NCBI GenBank assembly: GCA_002163135.1
Contig: MAAN01000024.1
Coordinates: forward strand, 1-64,000
Length of the DNA stretch: 64,000 nucleotides
Direction of reading: 5' to 3'
DNA from: Alphaproteobacteria bacterium 46_93_T64
GTDB lineage: Bacteria > Pseudomonadota > Alphaproteobacteria > Sneathiellales > Sneathiellaceae
Every line of letters starts with the position of its first letter. The first letter of the stretch is position 1. The position numbers were made by a program, and so were the translations under genes. Of the stretch, positions 55,955 through 64,000 are shown in pieces. Under the pieces are notes generated by a model that did no database searches, was not told the origin of the DNA, and worked only from the letters and a program-made list of their open reading frames with translations.

Positions 55955-56743
55955 ATGCCATACGAAACACTCGATTTTGACCTTCAAGGAAACGTTGCCA
56001 TAATTCGAATGAACCGTCCCGAAAGTGCTAATGCGCTTAACCGGAAGATGGGCATGGAATTGATGGAAGTTTCCATTGAGTGCGATGAAAATCCAGAAAT
56101 TCGAGCCGTAATTTTTACCGGCGCCGGTAGATTCTTTTCAGCTGGTGGTGATTTGGCCGCTTTTGCAGATGCAGGTGAGAGCATGTCAAAGCTTCTCAAA
56201 GAACTCACGATCTATTTGCACGCAGCTCTATCTCGCTTCGCAAGAATGGATGCGCCGTTGATTTTAGCGATCAATGGCGTCGCAGCAGGTGCTGGCTTCA
56301 GTATGGCGTGCTGTGGTGATCTTTCACTAGCATCTGCGGATGCTAAATTCACAATGGCCTATACGAAAGCAGCCTTGGTGCCTGATGGGAGTTCGACATA
56401 TTATGTCGCTCGTCATATTGGTCTTCGCAGAACACAGGAACTGATGCTTACCAATCGCGTTTTGACGGCGGATGAGGCATTAGACTGGGGACTTGTAAAT
56501 AGGGTAGTTCCTGCGGATAAATTGGTGGATGAGGCGATGGAGCTTGCGCAGCAACTTGCGGCAGGGCCTACTAAGACATATGGGATGGTGAAAGATCTTT
56601 TGCTGAATACGTTTAGTGATACGCTTGAAACTCAGATGGAATTGGAAGCGCGAGGTATTGCCTCTTCTGCGGTAACCGAGGATGGCCGTGAGGGTATTCA
56701 GGCGTTTTTGGAAAAACGGGCACCTTCCTTTAAGGGAAAATAA
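55955..56743 (+). CDS. Enoyl-CoA hydratase/isomerase family protein
   Basis: Crotonase-fold, 262 aa from ATG 55955 (GGAGAAG upstream). Oxyanion loops GAGRFFSAGGDLAAF (about 55-70) and INGVAAGAGFSMACCGDLSL (about 105-125). Asp/Ala in the second loop and the lack of one catalytic Glu make hydratase versus isomerase uncertain. Begins the catabolic group, three bases before the first thioesterase gene. Confidence 0.85.
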   Translation: MPYETLDFDLQGNVAIIRMNRPESANALNRKMGMELMEVSIECDENPEIRAVIFTGAGRFFSAGGDLAAFADAGESMSKLLKELTIYLHAALSRFARMDAPLILAINGVAAGAGFSMACCGDLSLASADAKFTMAYTKAALVPDGSSTYYVARHIGLRRTQELMLTNRVLTADEALDWGLVNRVVPADKLVDEAMELAQQLAAGPTKTYGMVKDLLLNTFSDTLETQMELEARGIASSAVTEDGREGIQAFLEKRAPSFKGK

Positions 56744-56746
56744 CTC

Positions 56747-57226
56747 ATGACGGATTTACAATCGAAAAATCCGGATTTTGATCGAGTTGTCAGAGATAGT
56801 TTCTCTCGGCAACCTTTTATGGCATTTGTTGGAGCTAAGATTGAAGATCTAAGCCCCGGAATTTGTACTCTGACAATGGCACGAAGAGAAGAATTAACGC
56901 AGCAGCATGGCTTTTTTCATGGGGGAATGGTTGGATCCTTGCTGGATTCTGCTGCTGGATATGCAGCGTTCTCACTCTATCCAGAAAACAGCACTGTTTT
57001 GACCGTAGACATGAAAGTGAATTTTCTGAATCCTGCAAATGGAACGTCACTGCGAGCGACAGCTTCTGTCATAAACGTGGGAGACAAGATATATCACCTT
57101 AAAGGGGACGTGTATTCTATCTCTGAAGGCGAGGAAACCCATTGTATGACAGGTGTCTTTACAATGATGTGTTTGCTTGGGATGTCTGATGCACCAAATT
57201 TGGGTCGGATAAAGGGAGCTGTGTAA
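56747..57226 (+). CDS. PaaI-type hotdog thioesterase
   Basis: 159 aa; QQHGFFHGGMVGSLLDSAAG (HGG motif, about 48-67) and the sheet VLTVDMKVNFLNPANGTSLR place it in the 4HBT/PaaI family, acting on acyl-CoA. One-base overlap with the next hotdog gene. Confidence 0.85.
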   Translation: MTDLQSKNPDFDRVVRDSFSRQPFMAFVGAKIEDLSPGICTLTMARREELTQQHGFFHGGMVGSLLDSAAGYAAFSLYPENSTVLTVDMKVNFLNPANGTSLRATASVINVGDKIYHLKGDVYSISEGEETHCMTGVFTMMCLLGMSDAPNLGRIKGAV

Positions 57227-57648
57227 TGCGAGAAGCAACTGAAGAAATTCTCGAAGAAATTACGCCAGAATTTGATGTTAAGAATTTCATGCACCATCTT
57301 GGTGTTGAACTGGTTTCAAACGATACCGGTGTCTGTGAAATGAGACTTCAATATCAGGACACTCTTTCTGTGGCTGAAGGGGTGTTTCATGTAGGTGTCA
57401 TTGGCGCCATAGGGGATATAGCTGTATCCGCTGCAGCAAAATCGGCAGCGCGGGGTGATGGCAAGCTAGAATTGGCTGAGAAAAAATTGAATATATTTGC
57501 GCCAGCTAAAGGCGATCACCTGATTGCGAAAGCAAAAGTAATTAAATCAGGAAGAACGCTGACGGTAGTTGAAGCAAATATTTACGTCTTGAATGGATCA
57601 ACATGTAGTCAATGTGCGATGGCATTGGTTACCTTGATCTCAGAATAA
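57226..57648 (+). CDS. Second hotdog-fold thioesterase-like protein
   Basis: 140 aa; hotdog pattern with EGVFHVGVIGAIGDIAVSAA in place of the HGG block and AEKKLNIFAPAKGDHLIAKA. The catalytic-loop sequence differs from the preceding gene, so the pair could form a heteromer (inference). Start ATG 57226 shares a base with the previous stop. Confidence 0.75.
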   Translation: MREATEEILEEITPEFDVKNFMHHLGVELVSNDTGVCEMRLQYQDTLSVAEGVFHVGVIGAIGDIAVSAAAKSAARGDGKLELAEKKLNIFAPAKGDHLIAKAKVIKSGRTLTVVEANIYVLNGSTCSQCAMALVTLISE

Positions 57649-57675
57649 TCACTTGGACGAAGAAAAGGATCTTCT

Positions 57676-58848
57676 ATGTCTACTATTCAATATCCCAGCC
57701 TGAATTTTGATTTGGGTGAAACTGCGGACATGCTTCGTGAAAGCGTCGCCAGTTTTGCCGCTGCTGAAATTGCACCGCGTGCCGCTGAAATAGATGCGAC
57801 CAATCTTTTCCCGGCAGATCTTTGGCAAAAAATGGGTGATCTTGGGTTGCTTGGAATGACCGTTGAAGAAGAATACGGTGGAACGGGCCTTGGTTACCTT
57901 GAGCACTGCATCGCTGTTGAGGAAATTAGTCGCGCTTCAGCTTCCGTTGGATTGTCATATGGCGCGCATTCAAATCTGTGCGTAAATCAGATCCGTCGTA
58001 ATGGTACAGAAGCACAAAAGCAAAAATATTTGGCGAAATTGATTTCTGGTGAACATGTAGGAGCGCTCGCCATGAGTGAGCCTGGAGCTGGTTCTGATGT
58101 GGTTTCCATGCGCCTGAAAGCGGAGAAAAAAGGCGATCGTTATGTTTTGAACGGGAACAAGTTCTGGATTACAAACGGTCCGGATGCAGATGTTCTTGTT
58201 GTTTATGCTAAAACGGATCCTGAAGCAGGCCCACGCGGCATTACTGCCTTCATAATAGAAAAAGATTTCAAAGGTTTCTCAACAGCACAAAAACTGGACA
58301 AGCTCGGTATGCGAGGATCAAACACTTGTGAGCTGGTGTTTGAAGATTGTGAAGTACCTGAAGAAAATATTCTGGGCCCACTTAACGGAGGCGTCCGTAT
58401 TTTGATGAGTGGTCTAGATTACGAGCGTGTTGTGCTTTCTGCTGGCCCTCTTGGCATTATGAATGCTTGCATGGATGTGGTTATCCCGTACATTCACGAG
58501 CGGGAACAGTTTGGTCAGGCCATCGGTACTTTCCAATTGATGCAGGGTAAAGTTGCCGACATGTATTCAACAATGAACGCGTGTAAAGCCTATGTTTATA
58601 CGGTTGCAAAAGCATGTGATCGGGGTGAGACCGCGCGTAAAGATGCAGCTGGTGTGATTTTGTATGCGGCTGAAAAAGCAACATGGATGGCACTGGAGGC
58701 TATTCAAGCGCTAGGCGGAAATGGTTATATAAACGAATTTCCTACAGGCCGCTTGCTGCGGGACGCAAAACTTTATGAAATCGGCGCTGGTACAAGCGAA
58801 ATCCGGCGGATGCTCATTGGCCGCGAACTGTTTAACGAAACAGCGTAA
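57676..58848 (+). CDS. ivd: Isovaleryl-CoA dehydrogenase
   Basis: FAD enzyme of leucine breakdown. 390 aa; [59 protein letters not shown], and the IVD-type catalytic Glu in [20 protein letters not shown] (not the MCAD position). Strongly similar to human IVD by pattern. Substrate matches the methylcrotonyl-CoA carboxylase gene downstream. Confidence 0.93.
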   Translation: MSTIQYPSLNFDLGETADMLRESVASFAAAEIAPRAAEIDATNLFPADLWQKMGDLGLLGMTVEEEYGGTGLGYLEHCIAVEEISRASASVGLSYGAHSNLCVNQIRRNGTEAQKQKYLAKLISGEHVGALAMSEPGAGSDVVSMRLKAEKKGDRYVLNGNKFWITNGPDADVLVVYAKTDPEAGPRGITAFIIEKDFKGFSTAQKLDKLGMRGSNTCELVFEDCEVPEENILGPLNGGVRILMSGLDYERVVLSAGPLGIMNACMDVVIPYIHEREQFGQAIGTFQLMQGKVADMYSTMNACKAYVYTVAKACDRGETARKDAAGVILYAAEKATWMALEAIQALGGNGYINEFPTGRLLRDAKLYEIGAGTSEIRRMLIGRELFNETA

Positions 58849-58904
58849 TTTTATGTGATGTAGTGACACTAACCACTGCTTTTTGAATAATGGAGAATAA
58901 GAAA

Positions 58905-60092
58905 ATGAGTGACGATCCTATTGTCATCGTAGGTATGGCTCGGACCCCAATGGGTGGTTTTCAGGGCGATTTGGCTGACGTAAAAGCGCCTGTCCTTGGC
59001 TCTATCGCGATAGAAGAGGCGATGAAACGCGCGGGCGTTGAAGGTTCTGATATTGATGAGGTTATCATGGGCTGCGTTTTGCCTGCGGGTCTTGGTCAGG
59101 CACCTGCTCGCCAAGCATCTTTCGGTGCGGGTATTCCGGACAGCGTTGGCTGTACAACAGTAAACAAAATGTGTGGTTCCGGCATGCGTGCGGCTATGTA
59201 TGCGCATGACGCCATTGTTGCGGGCAGTGCAGACATTATGGTTGCTGGTGGGTTTGAGAGCATGACCAATGCACCGTACGTTCTGCCAAAAGTGCGTGAA
59301 GGCTTACGCCTCGGTCACGCGCAGATGAAAGATCATATGTTCTTGGACGGACTGGAAGACGCTTACGAAGAAGGTCGTTTGATGGGCTCCTTTGCTGAAG
59401 AAACAGCGGGCCTTTATCAGTTTACACGTGAAGCTCAGGACGCATATGCGATCGAGTCTCTGGCACGTGCAAAAAGAGCGACTGAAGGCGGTAATTTTGC
59501 AGATGAAATTGCTCCGGTTACTATCAAAACTCGCAAAGGCGAGATTGTCATCGATAAGGACGAACAGCCACTTAAGGGCAATCCGGAAAAAATTCCGACA
59601 TTACGTCCTGCTTTTGCTAAAGACGGTACAGTTACGGCAGCAAACGCGTCTTCCATCTCTGATGGCGGTGCTGCTCTTATTTTGATGAAACAGTCTGAAG
59701 CTGAAAAACGTGGCCTTAAGCCTATCGCTAAATTCTTGGCGCATTCAACACATGCTCGTAAACCATCAGAATTTACTTTGGCGCCAATCGATGCAATCCG
59801 TAAAGTTATGGATAAAGTCGAGTGGACAAAAGACGATGTTGATCTGTTCGAAATCAATGAAGCATTCGCAGTTGTTGCCATGGCTGCGATGAAAGATCTC
59901 GGTCTAGATCACGACAAGGTAAACGTTCACGGAGGCGCTTGTGCTCTTGGTCATCCAGTGGGTGCATCTGGTGCGCGTATTGTTGTGACATTGCTTAATG
60001 CTTTGAGACAATACGGTAAAACACGCGGCGTTGCGGCGCTTTGTATTGGTGGCGGAGAAGCGACGGCTATGGCTGTTGAACTCGTCAACTAA
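58905..60092 (+). CDS. Acetyl-CoA acetyltransferase (thiolase)
   Basis: 395 aa from ATG 58905 (GGAG upstream). Catalytic Cys in VNKMCGSGMRAAM, His in GGACALGHPVGASGARI and second Cys in CIGGGEATAMAVE. Could be degradative or biosynthetic, and could also serve the final beta-ketoadipyl-CoA step; context favours the leucine/acyl-CoA role. Confidence 0.93.
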   Translation: MSDDPIVIVGMARTPMGGFQGDLADVKAPVLGSIAIEEAMKRAGVEGSDIDEVIMGCVLPAGLGQAPARQASFGAGIPDSVGCTTVNKMCGSGMRAAMYAHDAIVAGSADIMVAGGFESMTNAPYVLPKVREGLRLGHAQMKDHMFLDGLEDAYEEGRLMGSFAEETAGLYQFTREAQDAYAIESLARAKRATEGGNFADEIAPVTIKTRKGEIVIDKDEQPLKGNPEKIPTLRPAFAKDGTVTAANASSISDGGAALILMKQSEAEKRGLKPIAKFLAHSTHARKPSEFTLAPIDAIRKVMDKVEWTKDDVDLFEINEAFAVVAMAAMKDLGLDHDKVNVHGGACALGHPVGASGARIVVTLLNALRQYGKTRGVAALCIGGGEATAMAVELVN

Positions 60093-60128
60093 GACTAAAA
60101 TAGTGCCAGACGGTAAGGATATAAGAAG

Positions 60129-61262
60129 ATGATCTTGAACGAAGAACAGACCATGGTTCGCGATATGGCTCGCGAGTTTGCGGCCAATCGTCTGGCACCT
60201 AATAGCGTCCAATGGGAGAGCGATGCCGCTATTCCAAAAGACGTATTTGATGAAATGGGCGCGCTTGGCCTTATGGGCATGACTGTTCCAGAAAACTACG
60301 GCGGTGCTGAAACAGATTTTATCTCCTATGCGCTAGCCTTGATGGAAATCGCCGGTGGGGACGGGGCCGTCTCGACGGTGATGAGTGTAAATAACTCGCC
60401 CTGCTGTGCAGCCCTTCTTAAAGACGGTACAGAAGAGCAGAAACAGACGTATCTTGTTCCGCTTGCTAAAGGTGAAATGATAGGCGCTTTTTGCCTGACA
60501 GAACCGCAAGCTGGCTCAGATGCTTCTGCGCTTCGCACGAAAGCTGTGAAAGACGGGGATGAATATGTCATCAACGGGACAAAACAGTTTATTACATCCG
60601 GAAAAATTGGCGGCGTTGCTCTGGTATTTGCCGTAACCGATCCGGATGCTGGGAAAAGGGGTATTAGCTGTTTTATCGTGCCAACAGATGCCGAAGGTTA
60701 TCGGATTGCATCGACTGAAAACAAGTTAGGCCAAAAAGCATCGGACACTTGTCAGATCGTATTTGAAGATGTGAGAGTTCACGCTTCCTCTATGCTGGGC
60801 GCCGAAGGTGCTGGCTATCGTATTGCTCTCGCTAATTTGGAAACGGGACGTATCGGCATTGGGGCCCAAAGTGTTGGTATGGCCTATGCAGCGCTTAACC
60901 ATGCGATTGAATATGCGAAAGAGCGTCAGTCATTTGGACAAGCAATCATAGTTCATCAAGCAGTTGGATTTCGTTTGGCCGACATGGCGACGAAAGTCGA
61001 AGTCGCAAGACAAATGGTGCTGCACGCAGCCTCATTAAAAGACGCTGGTATACCGTGTCTGACCGAAGCAAGTATGGCTAAATTATTTGCCTCCGAAATG
61101 GCTGAAGAAGTCTGTTCTGGCGCTATTCAAACGCTCGGCGGAAACGGATTTATCGCTGACTATCCTGTTGAGAAAATTTACCGGGACGTTCGAGTTTGCC
61201 AGATTTACGAAGGTACATCCGATATTCAGAAAATGGTTATTGCTAGAAATCTGGCAGCTTAA
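60129..61262 (+). CDS. Acyl-CoA dehydrogenase (short/branched-chain type)
   Basis: 377 aa; AFCLTEPQAGSDASALRTKA, YVINGTKQFITSGKIGG, GRIGIGAQSVGMAYAAL and the catalytic Glu in QIYEGTSDIQKMVIARNL (MCAD position). Distinct from the isovaleryl enzyme two genes earlier. Substrate unknown; isobutyryl- or 2-methylbutyryl-CoA are likely candidates. Confidence 0.9.
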   Translation: MILNEEQTMVRDMAREFAANRLAPNSVQWESDAAIPKDVFDEMGALGLMGMTVPENYGGAETDFISYALALMEIAGGDGAVSTVMSVNNSPCCAALLKDGTEEQKQTYLVPLAKGEMIGAFCLTEPQAGSDASALRTKAVKDGDEYVINGTKQFITSGKIGGVALVFAVTDPDAGKRGISCFIVPTDAEGYRIASTENKLGQKASDTCQIVFEDVRVHASSMLGAEGAGYRIALANLETGRIGIGAQSVGMAYAALNHAIEYAKERQSFGQAIIVHQAVGFRLADMATKVEVARQMVLHAASLKDAGIPCLTEASMAKLFASEMAEEVCSGAIQTLGGNGFIADYPVEKIYRDVRVCQIYEGTSDIQKMVIARNLAA

Positions 61263-61340
61263 AATTGACGTTGGGTACAACGTGACGAACTGGATTAAAT
61301 AGGCGGCTGATAAGAACCGCAGAAAATTAAGGGAAACAGT

Positions 61341-61949
61341 ATGAGCGAACCTATTGAGTTCTTTTTTGAATATGTATCGCCGTTTGCGTATATCGCGGCT
61401 AAGCAAATTGAAGAGGTTGGAGCGAAGCACGGCCGTGAGGTCGTTTGGCGTCCTATCGGACTTGGTCATGTATGGAAAGCAATCGGTGCAAGTAATCCAA
61501 CATCGCTTCCTCAGAAATCCAATTATATTATGATGGATTCTACCCGTTCGGCAAGACTAGCCGGCATCCCCATTACGCAACCTGCAGTCTTTCCAGTAGA
61601 TGCAAAGCTGGCGCGTCTTGCTTTTTATAGTCTGGCGAAAACGGACACGGAACTTGCGAAGAAATTTGCTAATGGTGTCTTCGATATTTTCTGGGCAAAA
61701 GGCGAAGAAATTACAACACTTGAGCATTTGACTGATCTGGCAGCTGCATTAGGTCTGGATGCTGATGTGCTAACAGCTGCGTTGGAAGATCAGGATGCGA
61801 AAGCGGCAATGATTGAATCTACAAACGCAGCCGTTGAAAGCGGTGCGTTCGGTATGCCTTGGTTCAAGGTTGGAGAGCAAGTGTTTTGGGGCGCGGATCG
61901 CGTGTCCCATATTGATCAATATCTTGCAGATAAAGCCACTAAAGGCTGA
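61341..61949 (+). CDS. 2-hydroxychromene-2-carboxylate isomerase family (DsbA/kappa-GST fold)
   Basis: 202 aa; FFFEYVSPFAYIAAKQIEEV, VVWRPIGLGHVWKAIGA and the C-terminal SGAFGMPWFKVGEQVFWGAD are the HCCA isomerase pattern. The glutathione Ser is in the SPFAY segment. True substrate here is unknown; no naphthalene genes are near. Confidence 0.85.
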   Translation: MSEPIEFFFEYVSPFAYIAAKQIEEVGAKHGREVVWRPIGLGHVWKAIGASNPTSLPQKSNYIMMDSTRSARLAGIPITQPAVFPVDAKLARLAFYSLAKTDTELAKKFANGVFDIFWAKGEEITTLEHLTDLAAALGLDADVLTAALEDQDAKAAMIESTNAAVESGAFGMPWFKVGEQVFWGADRVSHIDQYLADKATKG

Positions 61950-61960
61950 TGGAATAATCT

Positions 61961-61983
61961 CCGGCCCTCATGATAAGGGCCGG
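61961..61983. terminator. Hairpin between the convergent isomerase and SDR genes
   Basis: CCGGCCCT (61961-61968) pairs perfectly with AGGGCCGG (61976-61983) over CATGATA. There is no long T-run on either strand, but its place between convergent genes suggests a shared terminator. Confidence 0.65.
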
Positions 61984-62000
61984 AAAACTTTGGCAGATTT

Positions 62001-62783
62001 CTAGAATAAGAAATATCCGCCATCAATAAGGAAAGTATCGCCCGTATGATACGAGCTGGCATTGGACATAATATAGACTGCGATACCACCGAAGTCGTCG
62101 GGATTGCCCCAGCGACCGGTGGGAATGCGTGGCTTCACATTGTCCGAAAACTTAGACCAGTTAAACATGGGCTCAGTCATGGCCGTTTCGATCCAGCCCG
62201 GAAGGATGGAGTTCGCTGTGATGCCTTTTCCAGCAAACTCAACAGCGATGGCGTTCATCATGGAGATCAGTCCGCCTTTGGTGGCCGCGTAATGCTCATT
62301 GCGCGCAGCACCGGAGATGGCAGCAAGACTGGCGGTACCAACGAGGCGCCCACCAGGGTCGCCCGCTTTGCCGCGTTCTGCCATGTGGCGAGCGGCTTCT
62401 TGAAGCGTGTAAAAAGCGCCGTCCATGTTAACGCCCATAACACGTTGCCATTCAGGATCGTCGATATCCAGGAAAGACCGCCCGTCAGAGGTTACGCCAG
62501 CATTGGCAAAACAGCCATCAACTCGACCGAAAGTAGACAGAGTTTCAGCGAAGCTGTCTTTGACTTCCTGTTGATCCCCAACATTACAAGTGAGCGCCGA
62601 AACTTTGGTGCCAAATGGCTTCAATTCTTCAAGGGCAGCAGCATTTTTTGCTTCATTCGTTCCCCAAATACATACATCACCACTAGCTTCGGCAATGGCC
62701 TTCGCCATACCAAGGCCAATTCCGCCGTTACCACCGGTGATGAGAGCGACCTTACCTGTGAGGTCAAACGCTTTATAGGCCAT
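62001..62783 (-). CDS. Short-chain dehydrogenase/reductase (SDR)
   Basis: Classical SDR, 260 aa: TGGNGGIGLGMAKAI cofactor loop (about 14-28), NAG motif FANAGVTSDG, Ser in TASLAAISGA and YAATKGG active site. NAD preference inferred from the loop. Convergent with the isomerase gene and divergent from the mcc gene. Confidence 0.9.
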   Translation of the reverse strand: MAYKAFDLTGKVALITGGNGGIGLGMAKAIAEASGDVCIWGTNEAKNAAALEELKPFGTKVSALTCNVGDQQEVKDSFAETLSTFGRVDGCFANAGVTSDGRSFLDIDDPEWQRVMGVNMDGAFYTLQEAARHMAERGKAGDPGGRLVGTASLAAISGAARNEHYAATKGGLISMMNAIAVEFAGKGITANSILPGWIETAMTEPMFNWSKFSDNVKPRIPTGRWGNPDDFGGIAVYIMSNASSYHTGDTFLIDGGYFLF

Positions 62784-62835
62784 TCGTGGCTCCTTTATTT
62801 TATTCTGCGTGTGCGTCGATGGGTATCACAAAGCC

Positions 62836-62852
62836 ATCCTTGCGCCAAGGAT
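62836..62852. promoter_or_regulatory. Palindrome ATCCTTG-CGC-CAAGGAT before the mcc gene
   Basis: Perfect 7-bp arms with a three-base centre lie in the 147-base region between the SDR and mcc genes. It is a fitting size for a TetR- or MerR-type operator, and no regulator gene is adjacent in the window. Confidence 0.45.
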
Positions 62853-62930
62853 TTGATCTCCGAATTTTACAATATGCCGATATTTCGGTGCACTACAATT
62901 TTCATTTCTGCAAAGAGGAAATTTGCGTAA

Positions 62931-64000
62931 ATGCCAGTTTTAAAAAGCAATCTGAATACTCGAAGCGACGAGTTTAAGGCCAATGCCGCTCATATGGAGG
63001 GGCTTGTGGCTGACTTGCGCGACAAAGTGTCAACGATCAAAAAAGGGGGCGGCGAGCGTGCCAGAGACAAACATCTGTCTCGCGGTAAACTGCTCCCTCG
63101 TGAACGCGTACGTAAATTATTGGATCCCGGATCACCCTTTCTGGAACTCAGTCAGATGGCTGCGTGGGAAATGTATACAGGTGATATTAATGCGGCGGGT
63201 ATCATTACCGGCATTGGTCGCGTTGCCGGCCGGGAATGTATGATTGTCTGCAATGATGCGACAGTTAAAGGGGGAACCTACTACCCCATGACTGTGAAGA
63301 AGCATCTTCGTGCGCAGGAAGTTGCAGAACAAAATAATCTACCCTGTATTTATCTGGTAGATTCCGGAGGGGCAAACCTTCCAAACCAGCAAGATGTATT
63401 TCCCGATCGTGAACATTTTGGCCGCATTTTCTACAATCAGGCCAACATGTCAGCCAAAGGCATTCCGCAAATTGCTGTCGTCATGGGATCTTGTACCGCA
63501 GGTGGTGCATATGTGCCGGCTATGTCCGACGAAAGCATCATTGTTCGTAATCAGGGCACCATCTTTCTTGCGGGTCCTCCTTTGGTGAAAGCTGCAACAG
63601 GTGAAGTAGTGTCAGCCGAAGACCTTGGCGGCGCGGATGTACATTCTAGAACTTCTGGAGTGACTGATCATTATGCTGAGAATGACCTTCATGCGCTGGA
63701 AATAGCGCGCAACATTGTTGCATCGCTAAATCGCCCAAAGCCGATGCCGTTAGACATTAGAACGCCGGTTGAACCCCTCTACGATCCTAAGGAAATTTAC
63801 GGGCTTATCCCGCAAGATACACGCCAGCCTTTTGATGTGCGTGAAGTGATTGCCCGCCTAGTCGATGGGTCAGAATTTGACGAGTTTAAGAAACTCTACG
63901 GAACGACTCTTGTAACTGGATTTGCACATATTTACGGCTATCCGGTCGGTATTATTGCGAATAACGGTATTCTTTTCTCTGAATCCGCACAAAAAGGAGC
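62931..64000 (+). CDS. Methylcrotonyl-CoA carboxylase beta subunit (partial, runs off the window)
   Basis: Carboxyltransferase of leucine degradation converting 3-methylcrotonyl-CoA to 3-methylglutaconyl-CoA. The frame is open from ATG 62931 (AGAGGA at 62914-62919) to the end, 356 codons. [59 protein letters not shown] and [20 protein letters not shown] distinguish it from pccB at 24896. Together with ivd it marks a leucine/isovalerate (liu-like) cluster that continues past the window. Confidence 0.92.
   Translation, partial: MPVLKSNLNTRSDEFKANAAHMEGLVADLRDKVSTIKKGGGERARDKHLSRGKLLPRERVRKLLDPGSPFLELSQMAAWEMYTGDINAAGIITGIGRVAGRECMIVCNDATVKGGTYYPMTVKKHLRAQEVAEQNNLPCIYLVDSGGANLPNQQDVFPDREHFGRIFYNQANMSAKGIPQIAVVMGSCTAGGAYVPAMSDESIIVRNQGTIFLAGPPLVKAATGEVVSAEDLGGADVHSRTSGVTDHYAENDLHALEIARNIVASLNRPKPMPLDIRTPVEPLYDPKEIYGLIPQDTRQPFDVREVIARLVDGSEFDEFKKLYGTTLVTGFAHIYGYPVGIIANNGILFSESAQKG

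Overview
The window reads as a chromosomal segment of an alphaproteobacterium with a moderate, slightly AT-rich base composition. Evidence: the S10-spc-alpha ribosomal order with no rpmJ between adk and rpsM, an adenylate kinase with a four-cysteine lid, ATP12, GFA and NnrS family genes, and the layout of the protocatechuate genes. A marine Rhodospirillales, Kiloniellales or Sneathiellales type host is my inference; genus cannot be read from the sequence.

Layout. 1-14006: the end of tuf followed by 27 translation, secretion and transcription genes (rpsJ to rplQ), all on the + strand, with GC-rich hairpins between rplO/secY, rpsK/rpoA and rpoA/rplQ, a near-consensus promoter before rpsM and a strong terminator after rplQ. 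14326-18438: tightly overlapping degP-like protease, rarA, crcB and an RluA-family pseudouridine synthase. 18439-20595: leuA behind a leader that encodes a leucine-rich leader peptide. 20637-29343: ureohydrolase, EamA transporter, glutathione transferase, HAD phosphatase, ATP12, propionyl-CoA carboxylase (pccB, pccA), acylphosphatase and lipB, then a lone FliN-like protein.

29828-42625 is the accessory part. A tRNA-Leu(GAG) is followed by a frameshifted tyrosine integrase, a small membrane-protein remnant, then a three-gene - strand operon (periplasmic binding protein, sensor-MFS fusion, sensor without output domain), a degenerate response regulator, a LuxR-type regulator, a 21-bp perfect inverted repeat and a duplicated ~90-bp intergenic element. 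GFA, ParB-like, NnrS, a frameshifted periplasmic binding protein and an exported MsrA follow.

42692-50448 is a complete protocatechuate branch: pcaQ divergent from pcaDCHGIJB, then pobA, so 4-hydroxybenzoate is taken through protocatechuate and beta-ketoadipate to beta-ketoadipyl-CoA. A short 3' remnant of a TRAP permease lies between pcaB and pobA. 50452-54964 holds a PAS_5 protein, malic enzyme (maeB) and mgtE. 54961-64000 is a leucine/isovalerate and acyl-CoA catabolic region: LysR regulator, enoyl-CoA hydratase, two hotdog thioesterases, isovaleryl-CoA dehydrogenase, thiolase, a second acyl-CoA dehydrogenase, a DsbA-like isomerase, an SDR and the start of methylcrotonyl-CoA carboxylase beta.

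The best candidate for an undescribed system is the sensor/MFS/binding-protein operon at 31801-35566 with the neighbouring degenerate receiver and LuxR genes. All start choices and motifs were read by eye; no database search was run.
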